From: Sneathiella limimaris
GTDB lineage: Bacteria > Pseudomonadota > Alphaproteobacteria > Sneathiellales > Sneathiellaceae
Direction of reading: 5' to 3'
NCBI RefSeq assembly: GCF_012932565.1
Contig: NZ_JABBYJ010000001.1
Coordinates: 2,666,001 to 2,730,000, forward strand
DNA length: 64,000 bases
Shown: piece after piece, positions 33,907-42,493 of the stretch
How positions within the stretch are numbered: the first letter of the stretch is position 1
Layout: each line of letters begins with the position of its first letter
Notes under the pieces: generated by a model
Databases searched by the model: none
What the model saw: only the letters and a program-made list of their open reading frames with translations
What the model was told of the DNA's origin: nothing
Translations under genes and position numbers: made by a program

Positions 33907-35064
33907 ATGCGCGAATTTACATTTAATACAACTCCCAAACTGATTTGCAAACCAGGCTCCATGAGCGAACTGGGTGAGGTTATTAAACCTTATGGAAACC
34001 GGGTTCTGGTTGTTACGGATCCTGGTATCATCAAGCTCGGGCTCGCGAGTGAGGCACTCTCCTCTCTTGAGAAATCCGGGATCGAGCTTGCGGTCTATAG
34101 CGATGTAGAAGCGGATCCGAGAGAAGCCATTGTGCTAGCCGCAACCGACGCAGCAAAAGCGCATGAAGCCGATGTGATTATTGGTTTTGGGGGTGGTTCC
34201 TCCATGGATGTGGCGAAACTGGTCGCCCTTCTCGCCCTCGGGAAAGAAAAGCTCGACGATATTTACGGGATTGAGATGATCAAAGGAGCCCGCCTCCCTC
34301 TCATACAGATCCCGACAACCGCCGGCACCGGATCAGAAGTAACGCCAATTTCCATCATCACGGTTGGTGCGGAAACCAAGAAAGGCGTCGTTTCATCAAA
34401 GCTATTGCCGGATCTTGCCATTCTAGATGCAAACCTGACCCTTGGCCTACCCCCGCATGTAACGGCGGCAACGGGTATTGATGCCATGGTTCATGCGATT
34501 GAGGCTTATACGTCCAAGGGTGCGAACAACAATCCAGTGTCCGCAACCCTCGGCAAGGAGGCCCTTCGGCTGCTGGGCAGCAATCTGGTCACGGCTGTGA
34601 AAGACGGCAGCAATGTTGAGGCCCGCTCTAACATGCTTCTCGGCGCCTGTCTTGCTGGGCAGGCGTTTGCCAATTCCCCCGTGGCAGCTGTGCACGCGCT
34701 AGCTTATCCCATTGGTGGGATCTTTCATGTACCACATGGCCTTTCCAATGCATTGGTGCTTGCTGAAGTGATGCGGTTCAATGCGCCGATCTGCGCGGAT
34801 GCCTATGCAGAGCTTGCGACCATCGTATTTCCGGATATCGATCCTGATCAGGGGGCGCAGGCCACTTGTCAGGAGTTCATCGATCGGTTAGCGGATTTCA
34901 GCAAGGATCTCGGCTTGGAAACCACCTTACGCGAAGTTGGCGTAACGGAAGACGATCTGGACAGACTGGCAGATGCCGCCATGGAGCAGACCCGTCTACT
35001 TGTGAACAATCCGCGCGACGTCAGCCGCGAAGATGCCTACCTGATTTATAAGAAAGTTCTCTGA
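33907..35064 (+). CDS. Iron-containing alcohol dehydrogenase
   Basis: 385 residues, family III alcohol dehydrogenase. The NAD-binding GFGGGSSMDVAKL, the TAGTGSEVTPISII strand, the iron-binding Asp/His set in DAMVHAIEAYTS and HALAYPIGGIFHVPHGLSNALVL are all present. Such enzymes reduce aldehydes or oxidise alcohols, often in fermentative metabolism or as lactaldehyde or 4-hydroxybutyrate dehydrogenases; substrate is not evident. A thioesterase gene begins 4 bases after its stop, so they form an operon. The N-terminus REFTFNTTPKLI is typical for maleylacetate reductase-like members, which is the main alternative. Confidence 0.9.
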   Translation: MREFTFNTTPKLICKPGSMSELGEVIKPYGNRVLVVTDPGIIKLGLASEALSSLEKSGIELAVYSDVEADPREAIVLAATDAAKAHEADVIIGFGGGSSMDVAKLVALLALGKEKLDDIYGIEMIKGARLPLIQIPTTAGTGSEVTPISIITVGAETKKGVVSSKLLPDLAILDANLTLGLPPHVTAATGIDAMVHAIEAYTSKGANNNPVSATLGKEALRLLGSNLVTAVKDGSNVEARSNMLLGACLAGQAFANSPVAAVHALAYPIGGIFHVPHGLSNALVLAEVMRFNAPICADAYAELATIVFPDIDPDQGAQATCQEFIDRLADFSKDLGLETTLREVGVTEDDLDRLADAAMEQTRLLVNNPRDVSREDAYLIYKKVL

Positions 35065-35068
35065 CCCG

Positions 35069-35503
35069 ATGAGCCCTAAAAAGGAAATGAGCCTGAGAAG
35101 CGACTATCGTCACTTTCAGCCCATCCCAACCCGCTGGATGGATAATGATGCCTACGGTCATGTGAATAATGTGCAGTATTACAGTTATTTTGATACCACA
35201 GTGAACCAGTTCCTGGTCCATCAAGGTGTTCTGGATATCCAGCACAGCCCGGTTGTCGGCCTTGTTGTCGAAACAAGCTGCCGCTATGCCAAAAGCATCG
35301 TCTTTCCCGATCTTGTCCATGCTGGACTGAAAGTCGCCCATATGGGGAACTCATCCGTTCGCTATGAGCTTGGATTGTTCAAAGGAGATGACGAACAGGC
35401 TTGTGCCGAAGGATACTTCATCCATGTCTATGTGGACCGCGCCACCAACCGTCCTGTTTCGATACCGGACGACATGCGAAAAGTGCTGGAAGGTATAATG
35501 TAA
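35069..35503 (+). CDS. Acyl-CoA thioesterase, 4-hydroxybenzoyl-CoA thioesterase (hot-dog) family
   Basis: 144 residues. The YbgC/4HBT-type motif TRWMDNDAYGHVNNVQYYSYFDT carries the catalytic Asp; the rest follows the hot-dog fold. It hydrolyses an acyl-CoA thioester in the cytoplasm. The gene abuts the alcohol dehydrogenase gene and ends in a terminator, so both products probably act on the same metabolite series. Confidence 0.9.
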   Translation: MSPKKEMSLRSDYRHFQPIPTRWMDNDAYGHVNNVQYYSYFDTTVNQFLVHQGVLDIQHSPVVGLVVETSCRYAKSIVFPDLVHAGLKVAHMGNSSVRYELGLFKGDDEQACAEGYFIHVYVDRATNRPVSIPDDMRKVLEGIM

Positions 35504-35537
35504 AAAAAGCCCCGTAGATTTTGCGGGGCTTTTTTTT
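35503..35537 (+). terminator. Terminator after the thioesterase gene
   Basis: AAAAAAAGCCCCG and CGGGGCTTTTTTTT with a TAGATTTTG loop; almost the same sequence recurs at 36345-36375. Confidence 0.93.
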
Positions 35538-35699
35538 AGTTAAAGATGTGATTTTCTAAAGTTTCGCTGAAGATCTTTTTATGGTTAATAATGTATTAAT
35601 ATTTGACAATATTCTCGCCGCTCCCCTAAAAAAGTATATGAGTTTATTTTTAGTAAAATGTAATTTCACATAACTAAAGATTATCCGAGGGGTAGCGTT

Positions 35700-36326
35700 A
35701 TGAAGTTAAAGAGTTTTAAGACAATTATTGTCGCAGCAAGCGTAAGTTTCTTGTCGTCAGTGGCAATTGCAAATGCCGCAACAGTTTCAAGTCTTGTTGG
35801 TGATATCGATGGCTTTGGTGGTGCAACCGCACCAGGTGCAGTTGGGGTCGATACTGGGTTTGGCTTTGACAACAGAAGCGGCGATCCATTGTTCACCGAT
35901 GTCTGGCTCTATGAGCAAGATGGTGGAGTTGCTAGCTCCCCTGTCGATTATTCACACGCTTATGATCTTGCTGGAGGAACCGCAACTTCTGCGACTTTGA
36001 GCATCATGGAATCCGGAATGGCAAACAACAGAGGGCCATGGAACATTTTGTTCAACGGTACTTTGATCGGTTCGATCTCAAATACTTCAGCGACGCTCTC
36101 GACGCTCCACACCTTCAGTGTTGCCCTTGATCTTCTGACCGGAACCAGCGACGAGATCAGCCTTGTGTACCTAGATACTGCAGCCGAAGGCTACGCGATC
36201 GACTATAGCCTTTTGGAAATTGAAGTTTCAGCAGTCCCACTTCCGGCTGCCTTGCCTCTTTATGGTGCGGGTATGGCTATCCTTGGCTTCCTCGGATGGC
36301 GAAAAAAGCGGAACGCAACAGCCTAA
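35700..36326 (+). CDS. VPLPA-CTERM sorting-domain protein
   Basis: 208 residues with GAGGGG before the ATG. N-terminal signal peptide (TIIVAASVSFLSSVAIANAA), a Gly/Ala/Thr-rich exported body of beta type, and the C-terminal tripartite sorting signal VPLPAALPLYGAGMAILGFLGWRKKRN: motif, membrane helix, basic tail. Proteins with VPLPA-CTERM tails are cut and processed by the exosortase XrtD and are surface or matrix components. The body shares no domain I recognise. It is bounded by two near-identical terminators. Confidence 0.92.
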   Translation: MKLKSFKTIIVAASVSFLSSVAIANAATVSSLVGDIDGFGGATAPGAVGVDTGFGFDNRSGDPLFTDVWLYEQDGGVASSPVDYSHAYDLAGGTATSATLSIMESGMANNRGPWNILFNGTLIGSISNTSATLSTLHTFSVALDLLTGTSDEISLVYLDTAAEGYAIDYSLLEIEVSAVPLPAALPLYGAGMAILGFLGWRKKRNATA

Positions 36327-36344
36327 CTGTATTAGATATTTAGT

Positions 36345-36375
36345 GAAAAGCCCCGCAGTTTTTGCGGGGCTTTTT
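36345..36375. terminator. Terminator between the two convergent VPLPA-CTERM genes
   Basis: AAAAGCCCCGC-AGTTTTT-GCGGGGCTTTTT; symmetric enough to work in both directions. Confidence 0.9.
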
Positions 36376-36398
36376 ACTGGACGGAGGGAGGGGAAATG

Positions 36399-36968
36399 TC
36401 AGGCTTTTCTGTATCGTTTGAAGCCAACAAGACCCATTAATGCCGCACCAAATAGCCATGCTGCTGCAGGAAGTGGAACGGTAGAGAGTTCTGCGCGATA
36501 GGAAATGCTACCAAGGGCAAACAACCAGTTATTACCGTTGTTATTCCACTCGATCCGCTTAACCCCTGTATAGGAACTCTGATCATTTAATTGCATACCC
36601 GAGCTCGTGTTATTAAAGCCAGAGGCAAGAATTGAATTTGAGCTATCAAACAATGTCCAAGTCGTTGACTTGCTGCCCTCATTATCGAAATACCAGGAGA
36701 GGTTGGTCGCGGTAGTGTCAAAAGTGACGGATAGAATTGTATTGGTCGGGTAGGCTGCCGCATCAGAAGAGTTCCACAGTCCGCCGCCATAAGAACTGGA
36801 AACATAAGGGTCGCCAGCTTCACCAGCACCGGATAATGCAAAAGTCGCGTCGCCTATTGTACTGACGTTTCCGTTTGCCATAGACAGGAAATCTATGGTT
36901 GTCGCGTGGGCGGAAAAGCCGAAGGTCAAGAAGGCAAAAAGGAGGGAAATTACTTTGAGCTGTTTCAT
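36399..36968 (-). CDS. VPLPA-CTERM sorting-domain protein
   Basis: 189 residues. Signal peptide MKQLKVISLLFAFLTFGFSAHA, an exported body with Ser/Asn/Gly-rich beta strands (WYFDNEGSKSTTWTLFDSS...), and the tail VPLPAAAWLFGAALMGLVGFKRYRK. The tail again fits XrtD-dependent sorting. The body differs from that of the neighbouring VPLPA-CTERM protein, so this is not a simple duplication. Convergent with it over a shared terminator. Confidence 0.92.
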   Translation of the reverse strand: MKQLKVISLLFAFLTFGFSAHATTIDFLSMANGNVSTIGDATFALSGAGEAGDPYVSSSYGGGLWNSSDAAAYPTNTILSVTFDTTATNLSWYFDNEGSKSTTWTLFDSSNSILASGFNNTSSGMQLNDQSSYTGVKRIEWNNNGNNWLFALGSISYRAELSTVPLPAAAWLFGAALMGLVGFKRYRKA

Positions 36969-37341
36969 GGGTCTGTTCCTTGCTCTTTAAATACTCATAA
37001 GCGCAGCCCAGCCATCTCCTGCTGAAAAAGATCTGTGGCTTTCCGGCCTACCATTACTGATAGTGTGGCAAGAACATCAACTGACCTTATTGGACCGAAT
37101 TATCGTATCTGAGCGCAAGGATTTTGCGCAATACAACCGAAAAAACAGCTACTTTTTAATCACTTACTACATATTAGAGTTTTATTCTATGCTTTATGTT
37201 AGCGGCGATTGCAATTTAACTATATTCATTAAACATAATACTTGAGTATTAAATCTGATTCCTTTCAACCCTAGTAATTATTCTCATCGAGGACCTGCTT
37301 TTTTAACTAACCAGTCTTATAAAAAGACAAGTTAGCAAAGG
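36969..37341. other. Intergenic, A+T-rich, no gene seen
   Basis: Holds the upstream region of the leftward VPLPA-CTERM gene and the 3' region of the crotonase gene. A 60-codon frame at 37063-37245 has neither a ribosome site nor a recognisable product. I see no clear sigma-54 promoter, although some PEP-CTERM genes have one. Confidence 0.5.
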
Positions 37342-38121
37342 TCAGATTTTGGAAAAATCACCGCCCCGCCCGAGGCCTGAGGAAAATCGGCCAGCGCCAT
37401 TTTGGGCTTCCTGATAAAGCGGTTTTGCCCCATCGCGCGCCTCCAGCCGCAGGGCATCCTTTATATCCATGCCCCATTGCTGATAAGAAGTGTTTCGATC
37501 AACCCGCATGCAGGTTTGGGGAAATTCTGCAATCTGTTCTGCCAGGTTAAAGGCCTCCTCAAAGGCAGTACCTTCTGCAACGACCCGATTGGCAAGACCA
37601 ATGTCAAATGCTTCCGCTGCATCCACCTCCCGGCCAGTCAGGATCATGTCGAGCGCACGGCTATGACCAATAAGACGAGGCAAGCGCACACATCCCCCGT
37701 CTATCAGTGGCACCCCCCAACGGCGACAGAAAACACCAAAGGCAGCAGTGTCTGCCGCCACCCTCAAGTCACACCAGAGAGCCAGTTCCAGGCCACCGGC
37801 AACGGCGTACCCCTCCACCGCGGCAATCACCGGTTTTGAGAGAAGACGGCGTGTTGGGCCCATGATCCCTTCCCCTTCAGGATCATAATTGAGATCCTTC
37901 TGACCAGAGAGAGACTTCAAATCAAAGCCAGCACAGAAATAAGGGCCAGCGCCAGTTAATATCGCCACGGATTGACTGTCATCGGCATCAAATGCGTCAA
38001 AGGCAGCAAGCAAAAGCTCTCCCGTTTCATAGTCAACCGCATTCCGGCAATGGGGCCGGTTGATAGTCACCACGGTTATGGAGCCTTTAGTCTCAACAAG
38101 GACTTTATCTGTCTCAGTCAT
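37342..38121 (-). CDS. Enoyl-CoA hydratase/isomerase (crotonase) family protein
   Basis: 259 residues from the ATG at 38121, preceded by GAAGAAGAG. Oxyanion-hole segments are YFCAGFDLKSL and AVAGGLELALWCDLRVAA. The positions of the two catalytic Glu of true enoyl-CoA hydratase do not carry Glu: the first falls in GVFCRRWGVPLIDGG and the second in RALDMILTG, where Asp replaces it. So it may be an isomerase, hydrolase or lyase of the superfamily rather than a hydratase. Last of a leftward run GST, transglutaminase-like protein, uracil-DNA glycosylase, crotonase. Confidence 0.88.
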   Translation of the reverse strand: MTETDKVLVETKGSITVVTINRPHCRNAVDYETGELLLAAFDAFDADDSQSVAILTGAGPYFCAGFDLKSLSGQKDLNYDPEGEGIMGPTRRLLSKPVIAAVEGYAVAGGLELALWCDLRVAADTAAFGVFCRRWGVPLIDGGCVRLPRLIGHSRALDMILTGREVDAAEAFDIGLANRVVAEGTAFEEAFNLAEQIAEFPQTCMRVDRNTSYQQWGMDIKDALRLEARDGAKPLYQEAQNGAGRFSSGLGRGGDFSKI

Positions 38122-38141
38122 GCTCTTCTTCCCTATTTCGT

Positions 38142-38738
38142 TTATGACCGGGTTAAAATGTCCCGGATTTTTTGTTGGAGTATGGGGATAATCTCGGCCT
38201 CGAACCACGGGTTACGGCGAAGCCACAGGTTATTACGCGGCGACGGATGCGGGAGAACGAGTTTATCAGGCCAGTATTCCTGCCAATTCCGTACGGTTTC
38301 GGTCAGTGTCTTTTTCTGGTCCTTCCCAATATGCCAGTCTATCGCATATTTCCCGATCACCAAGGTAAGCTCAACCCGGACCATATGGCCCATCAAGGGA
38401 GGTCGCCAAAGCTCAGCGCATTCAGGACGAGGCGGTAAATCACCTGATTTTCCAGTGCCCGGATAGCAAAAGCCCATGGGAATGATATTCAAGAGTTCCG
38501 GGTTATAGAAGGTATCCCGATCAATCCCCATCCAGTCCCGAAGGCGGTCCCCACTTGGATCATTGAAAGGGATCCCCGTCGCATGCACTTTTCGCCCCGG
38601 AGCCTGTCCAACGACGAGAAGTTTTGCTTTGGATGAGGCCTGCAAAACAGGCCGGCACCCGTCTGGCAAATGCGATTGACAATGGGCGCAGCCCCGAACC
38701 TCTTTCAATAAGGTTTGCAAGGGATCAGGATTGGTCAT
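38142..38738 (-). CDS. Uracil-DNA glycosylase family protein
   Basis: About 198 residues from the ATG at 38738; a GTG at 38753 is an alternative start. Signature parts of the superfamily are LLVVGQAPGRKVHATGIPFNDPSG near the N-terminus and LPHPSPRN near residue 165, holding the uracil-binding His. Two Cys pairs of the iron-sulfur family 4/5 type are only partly seen (GCAHCQ). It removes uracil or related bases from DNA. It follows the transglutaminase-like gene within about 16 bases. Confidence 0.88.
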   Translation of the reverse strand: MTNPDPLQTLLKEVRGCAHCQSHLPDGCRPVLQASSKAKLLVVGQAPGRKVHATGIPFNDPSGDRLRDWMGIDRDTFYNPELLNIIPMGFCYPGTGKSGDLPPRPECAELWRPPLMGHMVRVELTLVIGKYAIDWHIGKDQKKTLTETVRNWQEYWPDKLVLPHPSPRNNLWLRRNPWFEAEIIPILQQKIRDILTRS

Positions 38739-38754
38739 CGCAAGGCTGGCCACC

Positions 38755-39480
38755 TCAAGCAGCGAAATCCGGATCAGCCTCCGGCGTCGCCTCCCGATCC
38801 TTGATTTCCTTCATTTTGGGATAGATTTTAATCAGATCCTCTATCACTTCGAGCATCGGGGGATCCTCAAAAATACCGCGGTCCTTCACATATTCCATAT
38901 GCTGGCGCTTTTCCGCATCATATTCGTGGAAAAGTGCATCAGTTTCCCCATCAAACTCAATTGCCCGGACACCAAACCGATCGCATAGCTCGCGGTTAAA
39001 GGTGGGCGTGACCTTGAGGCATTTATCACCAAGTCGAAGAGCAACATACCCATGATAGACAAACATATCTGTCTGCATGAGATCCGCGAGTTTAGGAGAA
39101 TTCAGATGATTTTTAACATCCGCAAATCCAACCCCTGCCGGGATGCCCTCATGACGTAGACAGGCGGTCAGCAAAATCGCCTTTGGAACGCAAAAGGCCC
39201 CTTCGAGGGTTGTCACATGGCTTGCCTGGTAATCCTGATCCTGGAAACTCAATTGATAGGGATCGTAGCGGATATCATCCCGAACGGCCTCAAAAAGGCG
39301 GATGGCTTTTTCCTTATCAGATGCGTCATCAGACAGAGCATGCAAAGCTTTCTTGGTAAATGCGGCAACATCTGAACTGTCACTATCAACATAAGAGGTT
39401 GGCTTTATCCAGTCTAACGGCACGTCCGAAGAGCTATGTCCGACAACATCATGGATGGCTTTTTTATCTTTCATTTTCAT
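38755..39480 (-). CDS. Transglutaminase-like domain protein
   Basis: 241 residues, no signal peptide, with GGAGAAGGG directly before the ATG. The catalytic triad region is GAFCVPKAILLTACLRHEGIPAGVGFADV with the Cys, then a His near VYHGYVALRLGDK and an Asp downstream. Bacterial members of this superfamily are mostly cysteine proteases or amidases of unknown target. It sits between the GST and uracil-DNA glycosylase genes on the same strand with very short gaps, so it is part of a small operon. Confidence 0.85.
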   Translation of the reverse strand: MKMKDKKAIHDVVGHSSSDVPLDWIKPTSYVDSDSSDVAAFTKKALHALSDDASDKEKAIRLFEAVRDDIRYDPYQLSFQDQDYQASHVTTLEGAFCVPKAILLTACLRHEGIPAGVGFADVKNHLNSPKLADLMQTDMFVYHGYVALRLGDKCLKVTPTFNRELCDRFGVRAIEFDGETDALFHEYDAEKRQHMEYVKDRGIFEDPPMLEVIEDLIKIYPKMKEIKDREATPEADPDFAA

Positions 39481-39492
39481 CCCTTCTCCGGA

Positions 39493-40116
39493 TCAGGCAA
39501 ATGCGTATTCACCGCCTCGCTCTAATGCTCGCTGGTAGCTTGGTAGTGCCTGAAAACGCTTCACATAAGCTTCCAGATTTGGGAAGGCTTTCAATGCCCC
39601 ACCCCGATTTGCCGCCTCAAGTGGAAATGACATAATGATATCAGCAGCGGTCAGTTCATCACCCAGCAGGTAATCCGTTTTTAGTGACTGACTGATATAG
39701 CCAAAATGACGGGCAAATTCGTCATTGATCCGCGGATGAAGCGGCGCACCCGCCTCCCCCAACCGAGAGACATAGAGCCTGAGAAGGATCGGCAACATGG
39801 CAGAGCCTTCGGAATAATGTAGCCATTCATTATAGCGCGTATAGAGAACCGAGGATCGGTCCGTTGGTGCCAAGCGACCGTCATCATATTTGTTGACGAG
39901 AAATTCAACAATGGCACCGGTTTCATGGATTTTCCAGCCATCATCTTCGAGGACTGGAGACTTGCCTAAAGGGTGAACCGCTTCCAACTCAGGCGGCGCC
40001 AGATTTGTTGTCGCGTCCCGCTCATAGCGTTTCACTTCGTAGTCCTGCCCCAATTCTTCGAGCAACCACAAGATGCGTTGAGAGCGAGAGTTGTTGAGAT
40101 GATGAACGGTGATCAT
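39493..40116 (-). CDS. Glutathione S-transferase
   Basis: 207 residues with AAGGAGG before the ATG. Thioredoxin-like N-terminal domain (1-80) with NNSRSQRILWLLEELG and the glutathione-binding KSPVLEDDGWKIHETGAIVEFLV, then the helical C-terminal domain with LLGDELTAADIIMSFPLEAA. It conjugates glutathione to electrophiles or reduces peroxides. First gene of a leftward four-gene run. Confidence 0.93.
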   Translation of the reverse strand: MITVHHLNNSRSQRILWLLEELGQDYEVKRYERDATTNLAPPELEAVHPLGKSPVLEDDGWKIHETGAIVEFLVNKYDDGRLAPTDRSSVLYTRYNEWLHYSEGSAMLPILLRLYVSRLGEAGAPLHPRINDEFARHFGYISQSLKTDYLLGDELTAADIIMSFPLEAANRGGALKAFPNLEAYVKRFQALPSYQRALERGGEYAFA

Positions 40117-40235
40117 GGGGGTTGCCTCCTTGATGAAGCGCCCATCTAAAGGGGCACTTGTTATTATTTATCTGGTTCCATTAGCCCAAATAAATCAAAG
40201 CAAGTCAAGCGCCCCTGATCACAGATATGAGAGTA

Positions 40236-41024
40236 TTACTGAGCGGTCCAACCGCCATCCATCACCAAATTAGTACCCGTCATGTTAGAGGCGGCATCAC
40301 TGCAGAGGAACGCAGCCCCTTCTGCCAGCTGCTCTGGTGTCGTGAAGCGAAGGCTTGGCTCTTTCGCAGCCAGCAACGTCCTTGCGGCATCCTCTTTGGC
40401 GAGCCCTTCTTTTTCCGCCAAGGCATCGATTTGTGCCTCCACCAGCGGGGTGCGAACCCAACCGGGGCAAATGGCATTGACCGTGATATTGCGAGATGCA
40501 TTTTCAAGGGCAGTCACCTTGGTCAGGCCGATAATTCCGTGCTTGGCGGCAACATAAGCGGATTTTTCCACAGACCCAACCAAGCCGTGAACGGAGGCAA
40601 TATTGATGATCCGTCCAAAATCCCGCGCCTGCATCCCTGGCAATACAGCCTGAGATGCATGGAAAGCACTTGAAAGGTTGATGGCGATGATATCGTTCCA
40701 CCGATCTTTCGGAAAACTGTCGACAGGTGATGTGTGCTGAATACCAGCGTTATTGACCAGAATGTCGACGGCGCCGTATGTTTTCTCAGCTTCGGCGACC
40801 ATATCCGTGATCTCGTCTGCATTCAGCATGTTGGCGCCGTGATATATCACCATCCCATTTCCGGCTTCAGCAACGGACTTTTTGGCGGCATCAATGGTGG
40901 CGTCATCTCCAAGCCCATTAATCACAACGCTGGCCCCAAGGCGCGCGAAATTTATCGCCATACCTAGACCAATTCCACTTGTAGATCCTGTCACCAGGGC
41001 AACTTTGCCGGTTAAGCTCATCAT
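40236..41024 (-). CDS. bdhA: 3-hydroxybutyrate dehydrogenase (short-chain dehydrogenase)
   Basis: 262 residues. SDR cofactor motif TGSTSGIGLGMA, NNAGIQHT, catalytic Ser-Tyr-Lys in ASVHGLVGSVEKSAYVAAKHG, and the family-specific stretch ICPGWVRTPLVEAQI and EPSLRFTTPEQLA with SDAASNMTGTNLVMDGGWTAQ at the end. This pattern is that of PHB-type 3-hydroxybutyrate dehydrogenase, which interconverts 3-hydroxybutyrate and acetoacetate with NAD. Single gene. Confidence 0.92.
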   Translation of the reverse strand: MMSLTGKVALVTGSTSGIGLGMAINFARLGASVVINGLGDDATIDAAKKSVAEAGNGMVIYHGANMLNADEITDMVAEAEKTYGAVDILVNNAGIQHTSPVDSFPKDRWNDIIAINLSSAFHASQAVLPGMQARDFGRIINIASVHGLVGSVEKSAYVAAKHGIIGLTKVTALENASRNITVNAICPGWVRTPLVEAQIDALAEKEGLAKEDAARTLLAAKEPSLRFTTPEQLAEGAAFLCSDAASNMTGTNLVMDGGWTAQ

Positions 41025-41102
41025 CTATCCCTCACATATAGCAGCTATTGCACTGCAAAAATCATGAGCAACAGATTAGAAAGTCCGGCCCTTGGGTCAA
41101 GG

Positions 41103-41137
41103 CAAAAAACGCCGAACCCGGGAATGGCTCGGCGTTT
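41103..41137 (-). terminator. Terminator after the first MFS gene
   Basis: On the minus strand AACGCCGAGCC and GGTTCGGCGTT pair, followed by TTTT. Confidence 0.85.
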
Positions 41138-41146
41138 CTCATTCAT

Positions 41147-42394
41147 TTAGGCTGGAACCCGTTGAGCGTAGGGCATTTCCTTAACTGGAAGATGAACGAT
41201 AGCGGAAAATGCACCCACACCAATTCCGACCCACCAGACAATGTCATAAGTGCCGAACTGATCATAAAGGGTACCGCCCAGCCAAACGCCGAGGAATGAC
41301 CCCAGTTGATGGGAGAAGAATACGATACCGTATAACGTTCCCATATACTTCATTCCATAGATTTGCCCAACTAGGCCAGCCGTTGGGGGGACTGTCGCCA
41401 GCCATAGGGAACCCATAACGAGCGAGAAAAGCACAACTGAGGTTGGTGTCATCGGATAGGTGATGAAGAGAACACAGGCAATCGTCCGGCCCGTATAAAT
41501 CAATGCCAGCAGATATTTCTTGCTGAATTTGGCACCCAATGCGCCCGAAGTGAGCGACCCCACAATGTTCGTCACACCGATCAACGCAATAGACAGAGCA
41601 CCGAGTGCTGTTGTCGTGCTAACCCCCATACTTCGAAGGACACTATTGGGTGCAATCGCGGCACAGGCTTCGGCAATAAAAGCCGGGAAATGCGCAGTTA
41701 CAAAACCCAACTGAAAACCACAGGAGAAAAAGCCAAGAAAGATCATCACATAGGTGGGATCATAAAACGCCCGCATGAGAACCTGGCCCATTGTCTCTTC
41801 CAGTTCTGCCTTGCTCGCAACTGGGGCGGTCGTCTTCATCATGGGCAAAAACACGAGCACAGCCATGATCGCAACAGCGAAAATCAAAAACACAGAAGAC
41901 CAGTTCATATATTGCAACAGATAATCCGCAGTTGGTGGGCCAATGACCTGACCGGCAGAGCCCGCAGCGGTGGCAATACCAAGGGCGAGTGAGCGGTTTT
42001 CATCGGATGCTGCCCGGCCTACAACGGCCAAGATCACACCAAAACCGGTTCCGGCAACCCCAAATCCGACAAGGATTTCAAGTAACTGATGTTCAATCGG
42101 CGTAACCGCATAAGCGCTCAACACCAGGCCCAAAGCATAGGTAACGGCACCCAAGATAATCGCTTTACGTTCCCCCACCTTTTCGGCGATCGCCGCAAAA
42201 ATCGGCTGCCCAACACCCCAAGCGAGGTTCTGGATTGCAATCGCGAGAGAAAACTCAGCACGAAGCCAGCCGAACTCTTCAGCAATCGGGATCTGGAAAA
42301 TACCGAAACTAGCCCGAACAGCGAAACCGGTCATCAGAATCAAACAGCCTGCAATCAATACAGGCGTTATCAGGGGGGATTTTTCTGTTGTCAT
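41147..42394 (-). CDS. MFS transporter, oxalate/formate antiporter-like
   Basis: 415 residues with about 12 membrane helices. Typical MFS elements: RASFGIFQIPIAEEFGW, NLAWGVGQPIFAAIAEKVGERKA in the loop after helix 2, and a mid-protein cytoplasmic loop at about residue 205. The N-terminal layout fits carriers of monocarboxylates. It is the last of a leftward group (SDR, MFS, MFS) placed opposite a Baeyer-Villiger monooxygenase gene. Confidence 0.9.
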   Translation of the reverse strand: MTTEKSPLITPVLIAGCLILMTGFAVRASFGIFQIPIAEEFGWLRAEFSLAIAIQNLAWGVGQPIFAAIAEKVGERKAIILGAVTYALGLVLSAYAVTPIEHQLLEILVGFGVAGTGFGVILAVVGRAASDENRSLALGIATAAGSAGQVIGPPTADYLLQYMNWSSVFLIFAVAIMAVLVFLPMMKTTAPVASKAELEETMGQVLMRAFYDPTYVMIFLGFFSCGFQLGFVTAHFPAFIAEACAAIAPNSVLRSMGVSTTTALGALSIALIGVTNIVGSLTSGALGAKFSKKYLLALIYTGRTIACVLFITYPMTPTSVVLFSLVMGSLWLATVPPTAGLVGQIYGMKYMGTLYGIVFFSHQLGSFLGVWLGGTLYDQFGTYDIVWWVGIGVGAFSAIVHLPVKEMPYAQRVPA

Positions 42395-42493
42395 TGTAGA
42401 GTGGAGCCTTATTGGAATGATCGGTTTGATTACTTACCCTGCCCGATATGGCTTGGCAAGTGCGCTTGGTTACAAAAGAAACTCGATTGTGCT

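Noticed and set aside
37063-37245. 60-codon plus-strand frame in the VPLPA-CTERM/crotonase spacer
   Set aside because: No ribosome site, A+T-rich, no family match.
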